This document shows positions 26,596-39,800 of a DNA stretch of 64,000 nucleotides, piece after piece. The stretch's first letter is position 1, and every line of letters starts with the position of its first letter. The position numbers and the translations under genes are program-made. This stretch comes from Promerops cafer. Its lineage: Eukaryota > Chordata > Aves > Passeriformes > Nectariniidae. The DNA is taken from contig VZSE01005034.1 in the NCBI GenBank assembly GCA_013398275.1, positions 2,279,602 to 2,343,601 of the forward strand, given 5' to 3'. The notes beneath the pieces were generated by a model that worked only from the letters and a program-made list of their open reading frames with translations, ran no database searches and was not told where the DNA came from.

Positions 26596-27813
26596 CTGTG
26601 GGGAAGAAGGAAAAGCAAGAGTTTTCATTTGGCAGAGGAATGCTCGTGAATCGCTCAGGATAACTAAACCCCAAGGTTAACAGTGCAAAGCAGTTCATTA
26701 AAACCCAGTGCTTCAGAGAACTGAGCAGGATTTGGAGCTGCACTTTCAATGCAACAAAGAGCACTGAAGGAAGCCCACACTGTCAGTTGTCATTCCTGTG
26801 TTTAATCTCTTTTGCTATTGTGCCTTTAATTGCAGTTCATCTGCCAATCCTGTCCAGTAATGGAAATAGACTTCTAGATCTCAGAACAAAAGCAGCCAAA
26901 GTGGATTCTTGCAATGTTCTTTCCTTAGAGATTTTATCTACAAACCTTAATTAAGTTTTTCTTTCATTCTGGGGAATGTAAAGTCAAAAAATCCCATCAA
27001 AACACAATTACTTTTCACAGTTTTGCAGGCAGGCAAATGCTTGTGAGAACCATATATATGTGTACAGCTTGCTGCAAGTGAACTTGGACATACAGGAAAA
27101 AAAAAATCACCCGTATTGAAGAAGAAAGCAAACATTGTTTTGTATTCCTATAGTTACTTTCCTTTAAAATCCAGCTGCCATGTAAACAGAACACGAGCAG
27201 CAATTAAGCCTCCTAGGATGAGCTGCAAACTATCGACTGTGTGACAAGAGCCTAGTAATGCAAGCCATGAAAAGCAGCAGTTTTTATTCAAATAGCTGTC
27301 TCTAAACACACTAGTTTGGAGTATTTGTAAGAGCTCTTTCTGTTTAAAAAGTACACCAATCTCAGATTTTTAGAAGAAAGAAAATGTTAATTTTTTTAAA
27401 TCCCCCTTTTATGTGCAGTATGTTTTGTCACAGCTACAAGTAACTAAGGGGGGATAGGTGAACGCAGCAAACACCCACAGTCAACTGCTCAAGATGTTCA
27501 CCCTTTTCCTCTCCCTCTACACTCAGCAATTTGAGAAGCTGATATTATTTTTGAGGTAGCTTTCTCTTATGCAAAATCTTATGATGGTACAATGCCTGGT
27601 ATTTGCAAAAGCAATTTGTTACCAATTCCATCATCTGTAGGTGGTTTGTTTTGTACTTGTGTAAAAACTCCTTAATGTTTCCACAGCAAGTAGGTTTAAG
27701 GGAATAAAAAGTACAATTATTCCCATTCCAAGAAAAAATAATTTTCACTTATGTACAGAAACTGGATGTTTAATCAGTGTTGTCTATTCTGTTCTGAATT
27801 ATTCAGAATTTTT

Positions 27814-27832
27814 CTTACCTATACAAAACACT
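27814..27832 (-). promoter_or_regulatory. Candidate recursive splice site in the 18-kb intron
   Basis: On the transcribed strand, GTGTTTTGTATAG is followed immediately by GTAAGA. An acceptor directly abutting a donor is the arrangement of recursive splice sites described in long neuronal genes. The pyrimidine tract is only moderate. Confidence 0.25.
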
Positions 27833-30800
27833 GGCAACTCTGCATTGCCATACAAATTTGAAACTTTTTTCCTGCATCAGTGATGTGGAATTGTACCATA
27901 CGTGAAATAACAATTGACTCCATTCATTTACACTTTTGGTATATAAACTCTCAAACCCTTTGCCTTTTGAGAATTCCAGAATTAACAGACAAAATCTCTT
28001 AGACCTAAACAGCTGGAAACAAATTTTCTTTTATTTCCAAAGGCCATGCAATTCTCTGAAATAAGAATCTACTGATCAGATTGGGAGATATTATTTCAGT
28101 CCAAGGATTATCGAAGGTGAACACTAACTTCAACATCTGAAGATTTGGGTTTCTCTGCTGCATAAATTTTAAATTACTTTTAATGGAGTATTTCTACTTT
28201 ACAACAGTTTTTGCAGTGTCTTTGAAATACTTAATTTAAAATGATTTTTTTAAAAAATGAAATGAGCAATTATATTAATTTATCAGAAAAGGCTGTTTGT
28301 CCTTTTAACTTTCAGGTGCCAATGCCTGCAGATAATCTTCACACTTAATTGAAATGGCTAGTGTGATTGAGAAGAAGCCAATGATATTTTGGATATCCTT
28401 GCATTTTCATTTTTCATCTTAATGAGTAAAACTCTGAAATTCTCACATTTTTGAACTGAAATTAAATGTCAGAAGAGAGAGGACCATTGAAACTCACACA
28501 CCTGCCTTCTGGTTCAAGTGAGGATGCTGTGCATCAAGTGAACAGGATATTTCCACTGTAGATCACTCAGCCACAGCATTCCCTGCTGTCCATGCAGTTT
28601 TCCCATACTTTGGTAAGGCTCTCCCTACTATTCACTATTACTTTTTCCTTTCCCCCTCCATGTTAAACACAGACTTGAAAACCCATGAATGCTGGTTAGC
28701 CCAAGTGCTTTTATTTCATCTAGGTGTTTGTGAAACCTTGTTCCTAATTCACAGTTGTTCCTTGTATACCAGCAGACAATAAAGGAAGCTTGAGGACAAA
28801 GCTTGTATTGAAGTACATGTACAATAAACACATATCAAAATAATTCCTCACTCCTCTAACAATTCTTGCACTGAGGCTTCTTAAACTATCATTTCTAAAG
28901 CAGGGCTGACACAACAACTGCATAGGTGCATGACTTTTTTTTAAGCAGTACAGGCAGGATCCCAGTAAAAGAAGAAAAGAAACAAAAATCAAAGGAGATC
29001 TTTTACTGCCATGGTATCATTTCTTTGGCATCTATTAAGAGACTTAATGCGACACAGTCTTGTTCCATTGTACTCTTTGCTAAAACACTTCCTGCATCAT
29101 GACAGTTCACCTTAAGAAACCTCTTCATTCTCCCCAGTTTTGTTTCTGGGGATAAAACTTTCTCAAGTTTTCTTTCGGTCCCAATCCACATCATCTTAGT
29201 GCAGAAGAGTGTCAAGTCACTCAGAACAGGAGAGCAACAATCACTGCTTTTCCATTAACATTACCATGACAGAGGGCTACAGACCTAAAAGATACTATTC
29301 TCGACTTGAAATTAGTGTGCAGGAGGGACAGGCATGCAAACCTCCCTGAGCTCTGCTTTCCAAGATCTAGGATGAGTTTCAGGTGTGTTGACATCTTTAT
29401 GGATCATGCCACGTTCTAGTTACAAGAGGTTACACACAAGACACAGCACAAAGCAGGAGGGAGCCAAGAACACAGAACAAATCTTTGCCTGCTGTTGCCT
29501 TCACAGCATACCAGCAAAGCTTAGTAACCCCTAATGGCAAAGGGGGCCACCTGTGCAATGCAGACACATGCTGATGACCAGAGAAAAATCTGTGCTATGA
29601 CACCTTGTTCCTACAGCAAAGTTCATCAGTGGAGGTCAGCACACTGCTTGTGGTTAACAGTAAAAACACTGCTGTTGGGCCATGATGAGCAGTGCCTAAA
29701 AATACTGAGCCCCACTCATGAAACAAATGGGAATCATAGAAGACAGCAGTCCAGGAGTTGCTTTGTCACATTAAGAGACAGGTCTCAGAGGCTACATTAT
29801 CATTTATTGTGGCCTTTCCAATACACCTGCAGTAGGGTATAAAACAGCACAAAATTCTACTACCTGTATATCACCTACGTTGTGGCTACAGCTCTCAGTA
29901 TAATTCATCTGACATGTGATGGGTGACATGGCTAAAATCACTTGGAAAAATCTAATCTGCCTCTAAAATTTTCAGACTGCATGTGCAGGAAGGGAAAGAT
30001 ATTTTAAAGAGTAAACTGAACTAGAAAAATCAATCTTACTGGTAGTTTTCTGAAAAAGTTGAATTACTGTAGAAGTCACAGTGAAAGAAATTACTTTTAG
30101 TCCTCCCACTCTCATCTAATGCAGCTCTCCTTCATCAATCCTAGACCATTTTAATGCTGGCCTACTTCAGATGACAGGCTTAGACTGCAACTTATCTTAT
30201 AAATTTCTGTTTGTTCCCATTTCGTTCTAAGTGCTTCAAGCTAAATAGAAAGCAGGAAAAATAATGCATTGTCTTGATAATGCAAACAATATAATGCATA
30301 ATTATGACAGACATATATGAGGATAAAACTTAACTTAGAAGACAAAATTTGAAGCTATACAATTACCATAGACATTTTTACTCTAAAAAGTTATTTTCCC
30401 TCATTAGTATTCAGTTCAAAGGTTTCTTCACATCAAAAATCACAAGAAAGAAGTACAGGCAAGAAGGAGGAATGAAAACAAAGGACAAATGGGCAAAACA
30501 GGGAAATTCAGGATCACAGCCTGGTAAGATGTTGGTATTTTATAATTCTGGATTAAATGTGAAGAATTCAAAATCCATAGGCTGTTTATCCAAACATCTT
30601 GTTCTCAGGGATTTGTCAATTGTTTGCCTGAAGAAAAACTGCAGTGAGCTGAGTTTCTGTGTAAGGAGTTTTCCAGATAATTTAAAGAACCATGAAAAAT
30701 ATGTTAATTGTGACTGCTTTGTTGAGGAACTGTAACGCTATCAAAATTAAAAGCAAGAATCTCAACTGTGCTTGGAAAAGGAAGGTGAAGAAATAATAGA

Positions 30801-33800
30801 GTGGGTTATCTGGGGACAGATTTTAATTCTGCTTTTTCCTACAAAAACTCTGTCCACATTCAGTGAATTATTGGCCTTTGGTAGAAAAGCACAAAGGACT
30901 TGGGAGTTGGCTGCAATTTAGCCTTTAGCCTGTTAGAACAGTCACATCAATTATGCTGTGCATCTGCAAGTTCCATAAATAAAGAGGTGCAGATGCCTGT
31001 TGCAAACAGTTTAGACCAATGTATGTCTTCTGTTTTCTTTGTGAAAGGGACATTAATAGAGAGTGTGTGTAAGGGAAGTAGTTTGTATTAAAAAAGAGGA
31101 AAAGGCATTTTATATTTCCACCTTTCTTTGCCACAAGAAACAAAACCTCAAGTTTGACTGAGCTCTGTGATCTTTGCAAAACTCTGCAAAGCAGAGCTCT
31201 TCAAAGGCAGAACCTTTCAGAGCATTAGCTATTGCTATTGTTCTGTTAAAAACTTTCTTGATAATATAAAATCTCACCCACTTTCAATTGGAAATGTTCA
31301 ATTCAGTATAGGACAAAAAGATATTTTACAGTCAATGAAGCCTATACCTATTTCTACCAGCTGTGAAGTAAATGCAGCTTAGAAGTGGTCAGGAAATTTC
31401 TCATCATGAATTTTTCTCCCCTTATTTTAATTTTTTTTTCATCTATCCTTCTCCATTCGTTCTTGAACTTTGCATGTATTCGTCCATAACATTTAAGCTG
31501 GCATGCCATAACCTGGGCTTGTAATATTCCATTTTGTGCTGAAGTTAACACCCATTGACCACAACAGGCATGATGAATTATTCTACAGGAGAATACAACT
31601 CCCTGAATTGGTAATGCCTTCCAAATAAGCTTGTAAAAAAGTGGCTGAATTTTCTATCCTTGCACATATTGGCAGATTGCAGGGGTTTGGGAGTGGAGAA
31701 GGAACTGATCATGAGGCAGGGCTGGCAGCCAGATCTTACAAGGTGTGGAGAAGTTCGAGAGCCAGCTATAGTTTTTACTCACCACACCACCTGTTCCTCC
31801 TGTAGCATTTGCTTTGTATTAAAATGTAGTGATTTAAAAAACAAAAAATTATATACGAAAAGAGACATTCAGATATTTTGCTTCACACATGAAACATTTC
31901 TTCAGGTCTTTGCTTCCTTACGAGAGCACTGCATCTATGTATTAATATTATACTGTGAAAATACTCCAAATAAATTAGGAACTGTTCTTTGAGTTCATTG
32001 GAAGTAGTAGGACTGGAAGTGACCCCATTTTTTTTTAATTTACCAAAGCGATTATAGAAGTTTTAATCAAATCCCAAAGATAAAGTCTTCTTTTCTTTTA
32101 AATAAAATAGTAAAAGTCATGTGTAGACTTTTTTAATGGTTATGTCTTTTGAAATTTTTAAGTGTCTGTTTATATTTGTTAAGTCTTTCATCTTGTTACA
32201 TCCAGATACTAAGATGGAAGAAAAACTTGAATTGAAGGTTCAGTTTGGTCTTTAGGTTTACAATAAATTTTTTTGGTCATCTTTCTAAAACCTGCCCAAT
32301 GCTCTAAGACTCAATTCAGCAAACAGAAATCTTGGAAGCTACACAGCAAACTCTCATAAATGCTTGGGTGAAATTTGTTTGAATTTGCTGATTTGAAATT
32401 GTGTTATGGTAGTAGCTACCATTTAACCTCCAATACACAGAAAGTATTTAATTTGCTTTTTTCACGAACACAGAAGAGAAATATTTATTGCCTTTCTGGC
32501 ATAATGATTTTGAATAGTATCACCTTCACCTAATGCACGAATATCATTAAGGTTTCTATGTCTCCTAATAAAGTTTTCAGTGCCCTCCTTCCTGTTGTTC
32601 TCAGCTCTGCCTCACCTCTGTGTACACTCTTCTCCCCATGTCATTTTTTCTCTGAAGTTTGTAGCATTTAACACTTTGGTGCAATCAGTGTTCCTTTTCC
32701 TTTCCATATGCTCTACGTGTGCATTCCAGATACTTCAGCATGGGCAGCTGGAGGCTTGAAACACACACCACTCAGCCTGACTGCCCCTCTCACACTTCAC
32801 ATCTTCCCTTATGCATCACAGAGATGCTCTGCAGGAGCCAACCATCCTCCTCTCCAGGGTGGTTTGGTGGCCTGCAGCAGACACTGTCTCCCATCTCATT
32901 TCGTGCTCTAGCCATTAGCACACAGTCATAGGAAAAAAAACAAGATCAGTTCTTTCCAAGTTCCCAACCTCTGAAATACCTAATCTATTTTGACATAGTG
33001 ACACCTTCTTCCCCTTTTGCCCACCTTGTGCATCTAACTTTCAGTATTTCCAAGTGTTCCTACTAGATTTCAGAAACACCATGAAGATCAGTTCTATATT
33101 TCTAACTGTTCTTGCTTATTATTCAGATTTCTCTTGCTGGTTTACAGGCAATTAAAGAATGCATTCACTTTGTCTTTTGGTGCTCTGATTAATTTTTTCG
33201 TCCCTTAATGTCTTACTTCTGAACCAAACAATCACTTACTCTTGCCATTTGTTGTTGTTAGTGTAATGATCCCCTGACTAATCTCATTACATTTGCTCCC
33301 TGGAAGATCGTTTTCTTTCAGCTGGGTGGGAAACACTGCCCTCATTGCACTCCCAAAAGGGAAGCAATGATGCACAAAAGAAAGCTCCCCTCATTTATTT
33401 CTCCCCTTTATGTGACAGGGAGAAAATCTGAAACTATCATTCCTCTCCTTCAGGCTTATTTCAAATCAGTCCTAGTTATCTGAAATCTGTGAAGGAGTTT
33501 GAGAAGATGCATCTTATACATGCTAAAGATCCTTATCAGCAGATCTGGAAGCAGCTAACCTGAGGGTATACACTCAACCTTGTGGAGGCAGATGGAGGCT
33601 TCCCCCAGCCTCCTTCCAAGGAGGCCAGGCACGAGCCAGTTCCAGTCAGAAAGAGAGATAACCATGCTACCTTGCACCCTCTGTTACTACTGGCCAGCAA
33701 TCACTCCAAGCTACATTTCATATCTCGAAAACTCCCTCTGAAAATCCTCCATTTGCCACTGCTGTGTATCTGTTTGGATGTGCCTTTGGCACTTGACTCA

Positions 33801-36800
33801 CATACTAAGGCTCATTGCTCAGCTCTGTTTTCTCATTAATAGAAAAAGATTACCCATGCTGAGATTTCAAATGCTGGGACTAATCAAGGACCAGTGGCAG
33901 TGCCACAGAAATCCTTATCAAGTTACAGCCCAGAGAACCCATCTCATAAATCTGGTCAGAGGACCTTGACGTATGACCTGATGGACAAATAGAAATATCC
34001 AGAAGATTGGTGAAATGCCTGCTCACAAACTATTTTGCTTAAAATACAGGTTCTTCAGTCATGTTCCTTGAAAATATCCTCTCCAAAGCTAGAAAATCCT
34101 CGAGCATCAAGGGTCAGTGCTACCCAGTGCAAAGCATTTCAGCCTACTACAGCATTGCTCAACACTGGATTAGTAACCTACTGTGTTTGTAGGTTTAAGT
34201 TTCTGCTATGTCTATTACCAAATTATTTTTCTATCAGTCTTCAAATACCAGTCTGCCTAACTTGCTGTGTCTGCTGTAACAGCTTCATTCTAGTGACAGA
34301 GGGCTAATCATTTGGCCACCAGGCTCCCTTGGAAAATTCTGCCAAGATACAGCAGGAACCGTCAGACATCCTTGAGTAAAATTTTGTTTGAAAATTAATC
34401 TATTTGCAGCAGCCTGTCAGATGCACCACTTCACTACATGCTCCCTTTTTCTCCCTGGGTCTAATTTATATATAACAGTAGTTAGAGGCACTACGAAGAT
34501 GAAAAATAATTTGTGACAATAGCTCTCCTAAGGGCAAACCAAGGAGGGCATCCAGAGACAACATACCTTTAGGTAAGTGGGAGTTGCAACTATAAAGGTC
34601 AGCTTTAACTCTGAGTAACCCTCAGGTACTGATCACACTCCTTTTATAATGGTCACCATTTCCACTAAGCTGTGACTAGACAGTGCAGGATCGAGCCTCA
34701 GAATAATCTAGATAGAACTGTGCTCTGCTGCTACTTTTAAAAGCTGCTGTGTCTTTCAAGTTGCAAAACTTTTCCATAAACCAAACTCTATTCCTCTTAA
34801 AAAAAACCATCAGGTTTGCAGAGAAGAAAGCAGAGAATGAAAACAGAGAAAATTTGTTTTATGGGAGAAGCAATAGCAAGTCAAACACAAAATCGAATGG
34901 ACTTTCTAAAAGGCTATTTTAAACAGAAATTCAAGGCTCGATCAAAAAGGAGAGCAGTATAATGACAAAAATTTTAACTTCTTCTATTCAGAAAATTTTT
35001 AGATAAACCCCAAACATTTAAATATATACTGGAAGTATAAAAAAGAGTCTAATAACTACATTCAAGTAGAATAGTATCTAATGTGATAATAAAAAGTCTA
35101 AACTCTTTTCAGCTGAGCTGAGATTCCAATTTTCTGCATCACTAGCAATGATAATGTTACACAAACAGTGTTCAATCATTAAATTAATTCCCATTAAATC
35201 AATGTCCTTAAAGGCCAAACAGTCCTTTAATAATTACCTGATTAAAGTGATGTTAGCATAACATATTAGTTAGAATATATTTATAATTCCTTTCACAACA
35301 ATAAATCGTTTCTTTCCACCCATCTTGCTGAAATGGTGGCAATAATGCAAGAGCTGGGAAGGGAAACGTGTTGTATCACCACTTAGCAAAAGGCTGTGGT
35401 CTAGCTTCTCCTGGTGTCTGTGATGCTTTAATTACACACATTGATCAGATTTTCATTCCTATTATGTAGCATTTACAGGATGAATCTTCAAGACCCAGAG
35501 GAACCAATTCCTGGCTTTTAAGCCTAGACCCACAAGCTTAATGACTTATTTCAGATTTTAACAATTTTGCAGTGGTCACTTTCTGTCTTTCTGTGGAATT
35601 AGCAAAATATATTTTCAACTGAAAATCAAAGCTCACAAGAGATAAAAGAAAATGTTACAAATGTTAGTGTGATTAATATTGTGCCAATACATTGTAGTGA
35701 CTTGTGCAACATAATCAAGAGACAGAGGGGATGAGTAGCCTTTACAGGGCTTCTAAAAGTTCTGGAAAATGTATCACAAAGTATATTTTGTTTTTCTCTT
35801 CTGCTGCCTTTACAAAAGAGGAGCAATGACTGCAGCTAAAATGAAAATGGAGGCATCTACTAGTATTTGCTGAAGTTACTGGGAGCCCTTAGATGAATAA
35901 TTACTAGTCGTATACTACAAGTCTTGATATTTGAAAGTGTACCTTTTGATACCTGTAACTGTGACCACATTGGAACTGAGGTTTGCTGTCCACCTCTCAT
36001 GAATCCATTGGCCAAAATATACTGTATTAATGCTGCTGAAATGCACTGGTTTATTAGAAGACTTCAGAGGGTTTCAAATTTAATTTTGGGGTTACCAAAT
36101 ATAGGACCATTCAATTACATAATCATAAATAACTCTGCAATAAGCCTAGCAATTTTACCAACAGCTCAGTGTGGGAAAAAAAAAAGAAAAAACACTGATC
36201 AGATAATTCTTTGTTGCCACTTTCAAAACATAGGACAATAATTTTACAGGATATAATTATTAATATACACACACGGGGACAAACACAGGTTAGAGCTTGA
36301 TGTGCATATTCAAGAAACACAGGGAGCCTCTGGGATGCTCTTCAGGAGCACTGTGATGTGATGTGTGCTTGTAAGATGGCACTTGATTGCATGCCCGTGT
36401 AAAGGCACTATTTGCAGCCACTGGGAAGGCATCAAAGTGATATATGCTTGCTATTATTTCAGAGGATATTGGCACTGGATCTTAACAAATAACCTTGCAC
36501 ACTGGCAACGTTTAGATCAGATTTCAAGAGATGCTGAGACCAAATCTCTCAATTACTAATGGCTGGATTCAAACGCTGTGAAGCCTCAAGCAATCAGCCC
36601 CAATTATCATCTCTGGCACATATTCATAAGTGGCTCAGGAGATAATGTGTGTGTTACTGTCACACACAGTTTGCTTAGTGTGGTCTTCCCCTACAGTACT
36701 GACAGGGTTGTGCGTAGCACCTTCAGGGACAGCAGAAAGAAGTGTGCACAATGGACTGAAAACAGACCATCTGTACGTAAAATTAACGTTAAGCTAAACA

Positions 36801-39800
36801 GTGTCATTAATGAGGTATTAAAGTGTGGCTTTAGCTAAGAGCCTGTCAGAGAGGGCATTATGAATATGAGCGAGAGAGTCCCCTTTGGCTGAAACTGAGC
36901 AACTGTGAACCAAGCAAAACACAAAGCAATGCAGTATGACCAAAGTAGTTTTCCCCATAATCTTTTCACCGCTACATAATTCTGTGACTCAAGATTTTAG
37001 GGGGTGAGGGGAATTTCAAAAAGGATTACACACTAAAAATAGGGTTTTGCTTGAATTTTTAAAGAATTATGATCTGTGTTATAAATCTGTTCTTCCAAGT
37101 TTTCCAAGCATCCATCAGTACAGAGTGACCCCTGACTACTTCAGAGGCAAGTGAATCACAGGCATCTCAGACACCTCAGTTCAGTTTTCATGTCACTAAT
37201 TCTAGTTATCCTTTTAATTTTCAGAATGCTTCTCTGCAATGAACTCCTAACCTTATAGAATTCAATCATCACCAGTGCAGGAGCTCTAATTATGTTCCTA
37301 AATAACACGTTTTAAAATTTAGACTAAAATTCCACTTCAGGTACATCCTGCAATGTTGTTATCAAAGTGATCTCTAAAACTCAGATGACCTAATGTAGTA
37401 TTATGACAGTGAACAGAGGACAGAATGAAACCCTCATCCTTTTAAGTTTCACAGAGAAAAATGCTATATTGTCATTTATTGATGAAAATCACTGATATGA
37501 ATGCTTATGTTTGAAAGTCGAATAACCTGGTTTTCACTGCAAATCAGCTGTCACCCTGCTTAAAATCACAACTCAGGTTTTTCAGAAGTGAAAAGCAACT
37601 TCAAAGGTGACTTGACAGGATAGTGAGGATTTTCCTCTTTGGGGATATAGAAATAAAAGAAGCTACTGTAAGAATGAGGTACATGCTTATGGCTAAAAAT
37701 GTTCTATTAGCAAGTATATCTGGGCATGAACAACGAACACCCCACTCAACAGATTTATTATCAATGCTCCTTAACAGCCTATTTGCAGATGACTTTCCCT
37801 TTCATCCCTACCTTTACTCTGTCCTAGTGTGGAGGCAGATAAGACTTCAGTCAAAACCACCTGTGTTCCTTCATCTCCCTTTTGCCTGGTAGGTGAGGTA
37901 TCACACATTTTTAACCCAGCCCCATCTCACTAACTTCAAAAATGCTGAAAAGGTGAAGTCTTACTTTAAGATCTCCCCCTCCACCACTGACAGTGGAAGG
38001 ATAAAAATTAAGCTGCAGGAGATTCCTACAAGAAGATGCTGCTAAAATGAAGGTAATCCCCTTAATTTGCATGCTGGGAAGCTGACTAAATAAAAAAATA
38101 CAAACAGACCCTCCCAACAGCCCTCATTTTGCTCTCTTTTTACCATATATGCTGAGACAGGTCCTTTATCTCAATAATCAGGGAAAAGAACAGGTTAAAA
38201 AAATCATTCGATAGCATTTTTTATTTCATTTCTATATTAATTTTGGTCTACTCCTTTTATAAACACTTTAATATTACAAGAGGTCTGAGGAAAAAACCCT
38301 CAGCTGCTGAAGAAGGGAGACTTTCTTGCCAGCAGCTTGAAAACCTCTGCTACTCCTGTCTTTACAGCTTTCAGGCAATTTTCCTGGCACCTACCCACCA
38401 GTTGATGTTGTCAAGTGGATCTGCATGGGTGGATGCAGCTGTTGCAGAGGAGGGATTCCTCACAGGGCAGAAAAGCAACAGAAAATTACTGTGGCTTCCC
38501 TCTAAACCCCATGTTTATCTGGTGCCTTGGATGTCCTCAGCTGAAAAAGGCTGATCAGTTTGCGGACGCAACTGCTGTCATCCCAAGCAGAGGGGGAGTG
38601 TTTTTAATAAAGCTAAAACTCATTTCTCACTTTCTCCCTACCCTAGACAGCTGAAGTTGTCAATTTAAGTGTAAACTCCTGTGCAGGAATATCAAATAGC
38701 AGGACAAGTAAGACTTGTCTCTTCTAAACATCTCTGACGATAAAAATGGGGGTTACGTTGTTCCTCCACGCAAGAAACACTCAGCTCCTGACTAAATGGT
38801 TCTTCCTTGTTTCCTCAATTAAATGTATATTATACACAGGTAAACCCTGAAAAGTCAAAATTGATTACCTAATCTGAATCTAACATATTCATTCTTTACC
38901 CAATTACAGCATACAGTCATATTAGAAAGTATAACAACTAAAGAAACGGCTCTGAGTAAAATATTCACCTTAGGATGTTTTTGAAAGAACACAGAATGAT
39001 GGACAGATGCCATGACGCCCAATTCTACTTTCCTTTTGCCTCAGTTGGTCTTGATCAGGGTTTACACTACAGCCAGACAGACATTACCTTCTCACAGTCA
39101 ATCAGAGCTAGTCCTAGGCAATTAAGGTAGTTTTTGGGCTTTCACACTGTCATTCATTCTCCACCTCCTCAAAGACGGTATATCAGACACAAAATCTCTA
39201 AATATACTGCCTCATGTACCCAGTGCTATTACTCAAGCAACCACGTGCAGGGAAGATGTAGAAATGCATTATTTAAGATGCCTCTGAGAACTGCCTGAAT
39301 CTTAACTTCAAATTAGGGGAAAATCCAAGTATATCCCCTGGTAGTTTCACACTAGTGATATCACACTGCTGTGAACAAATGCCCACACTACTGAACATTT
39401 TACTTGGAGCGTGGTTATTCCATGGAGTTACAGTTTCAAAAAGAGACACTCAAATAAACCTCTGAAAGGACATAAAGCTACATCCAAGGCTTAAAAAAGT
39501 GTACTGCATACACGACAACAGCTCTCAGTACACGCTGTCAGTTCCCGTGACCATTTGTGGTTTACAAATACATTTGAGACAGAGGACACAATTGCCAAAA
39601 TGTACTCATTTTTAGATGCTGTCAAGGGGGCTGGCCAAACCACGGAGACATGCAAAAGGAGCTTGCTTACCACAGGGCTGAACTCCCCATTTCAGAGAGG
39701 TGTCTTTATGAAGGTAAATATATTTACTGATACATTAGCCTAGATTTAATCAAAATGACATGAGAATTTTGGGGGGGTCATATTTTAAGGTGGAACTATC

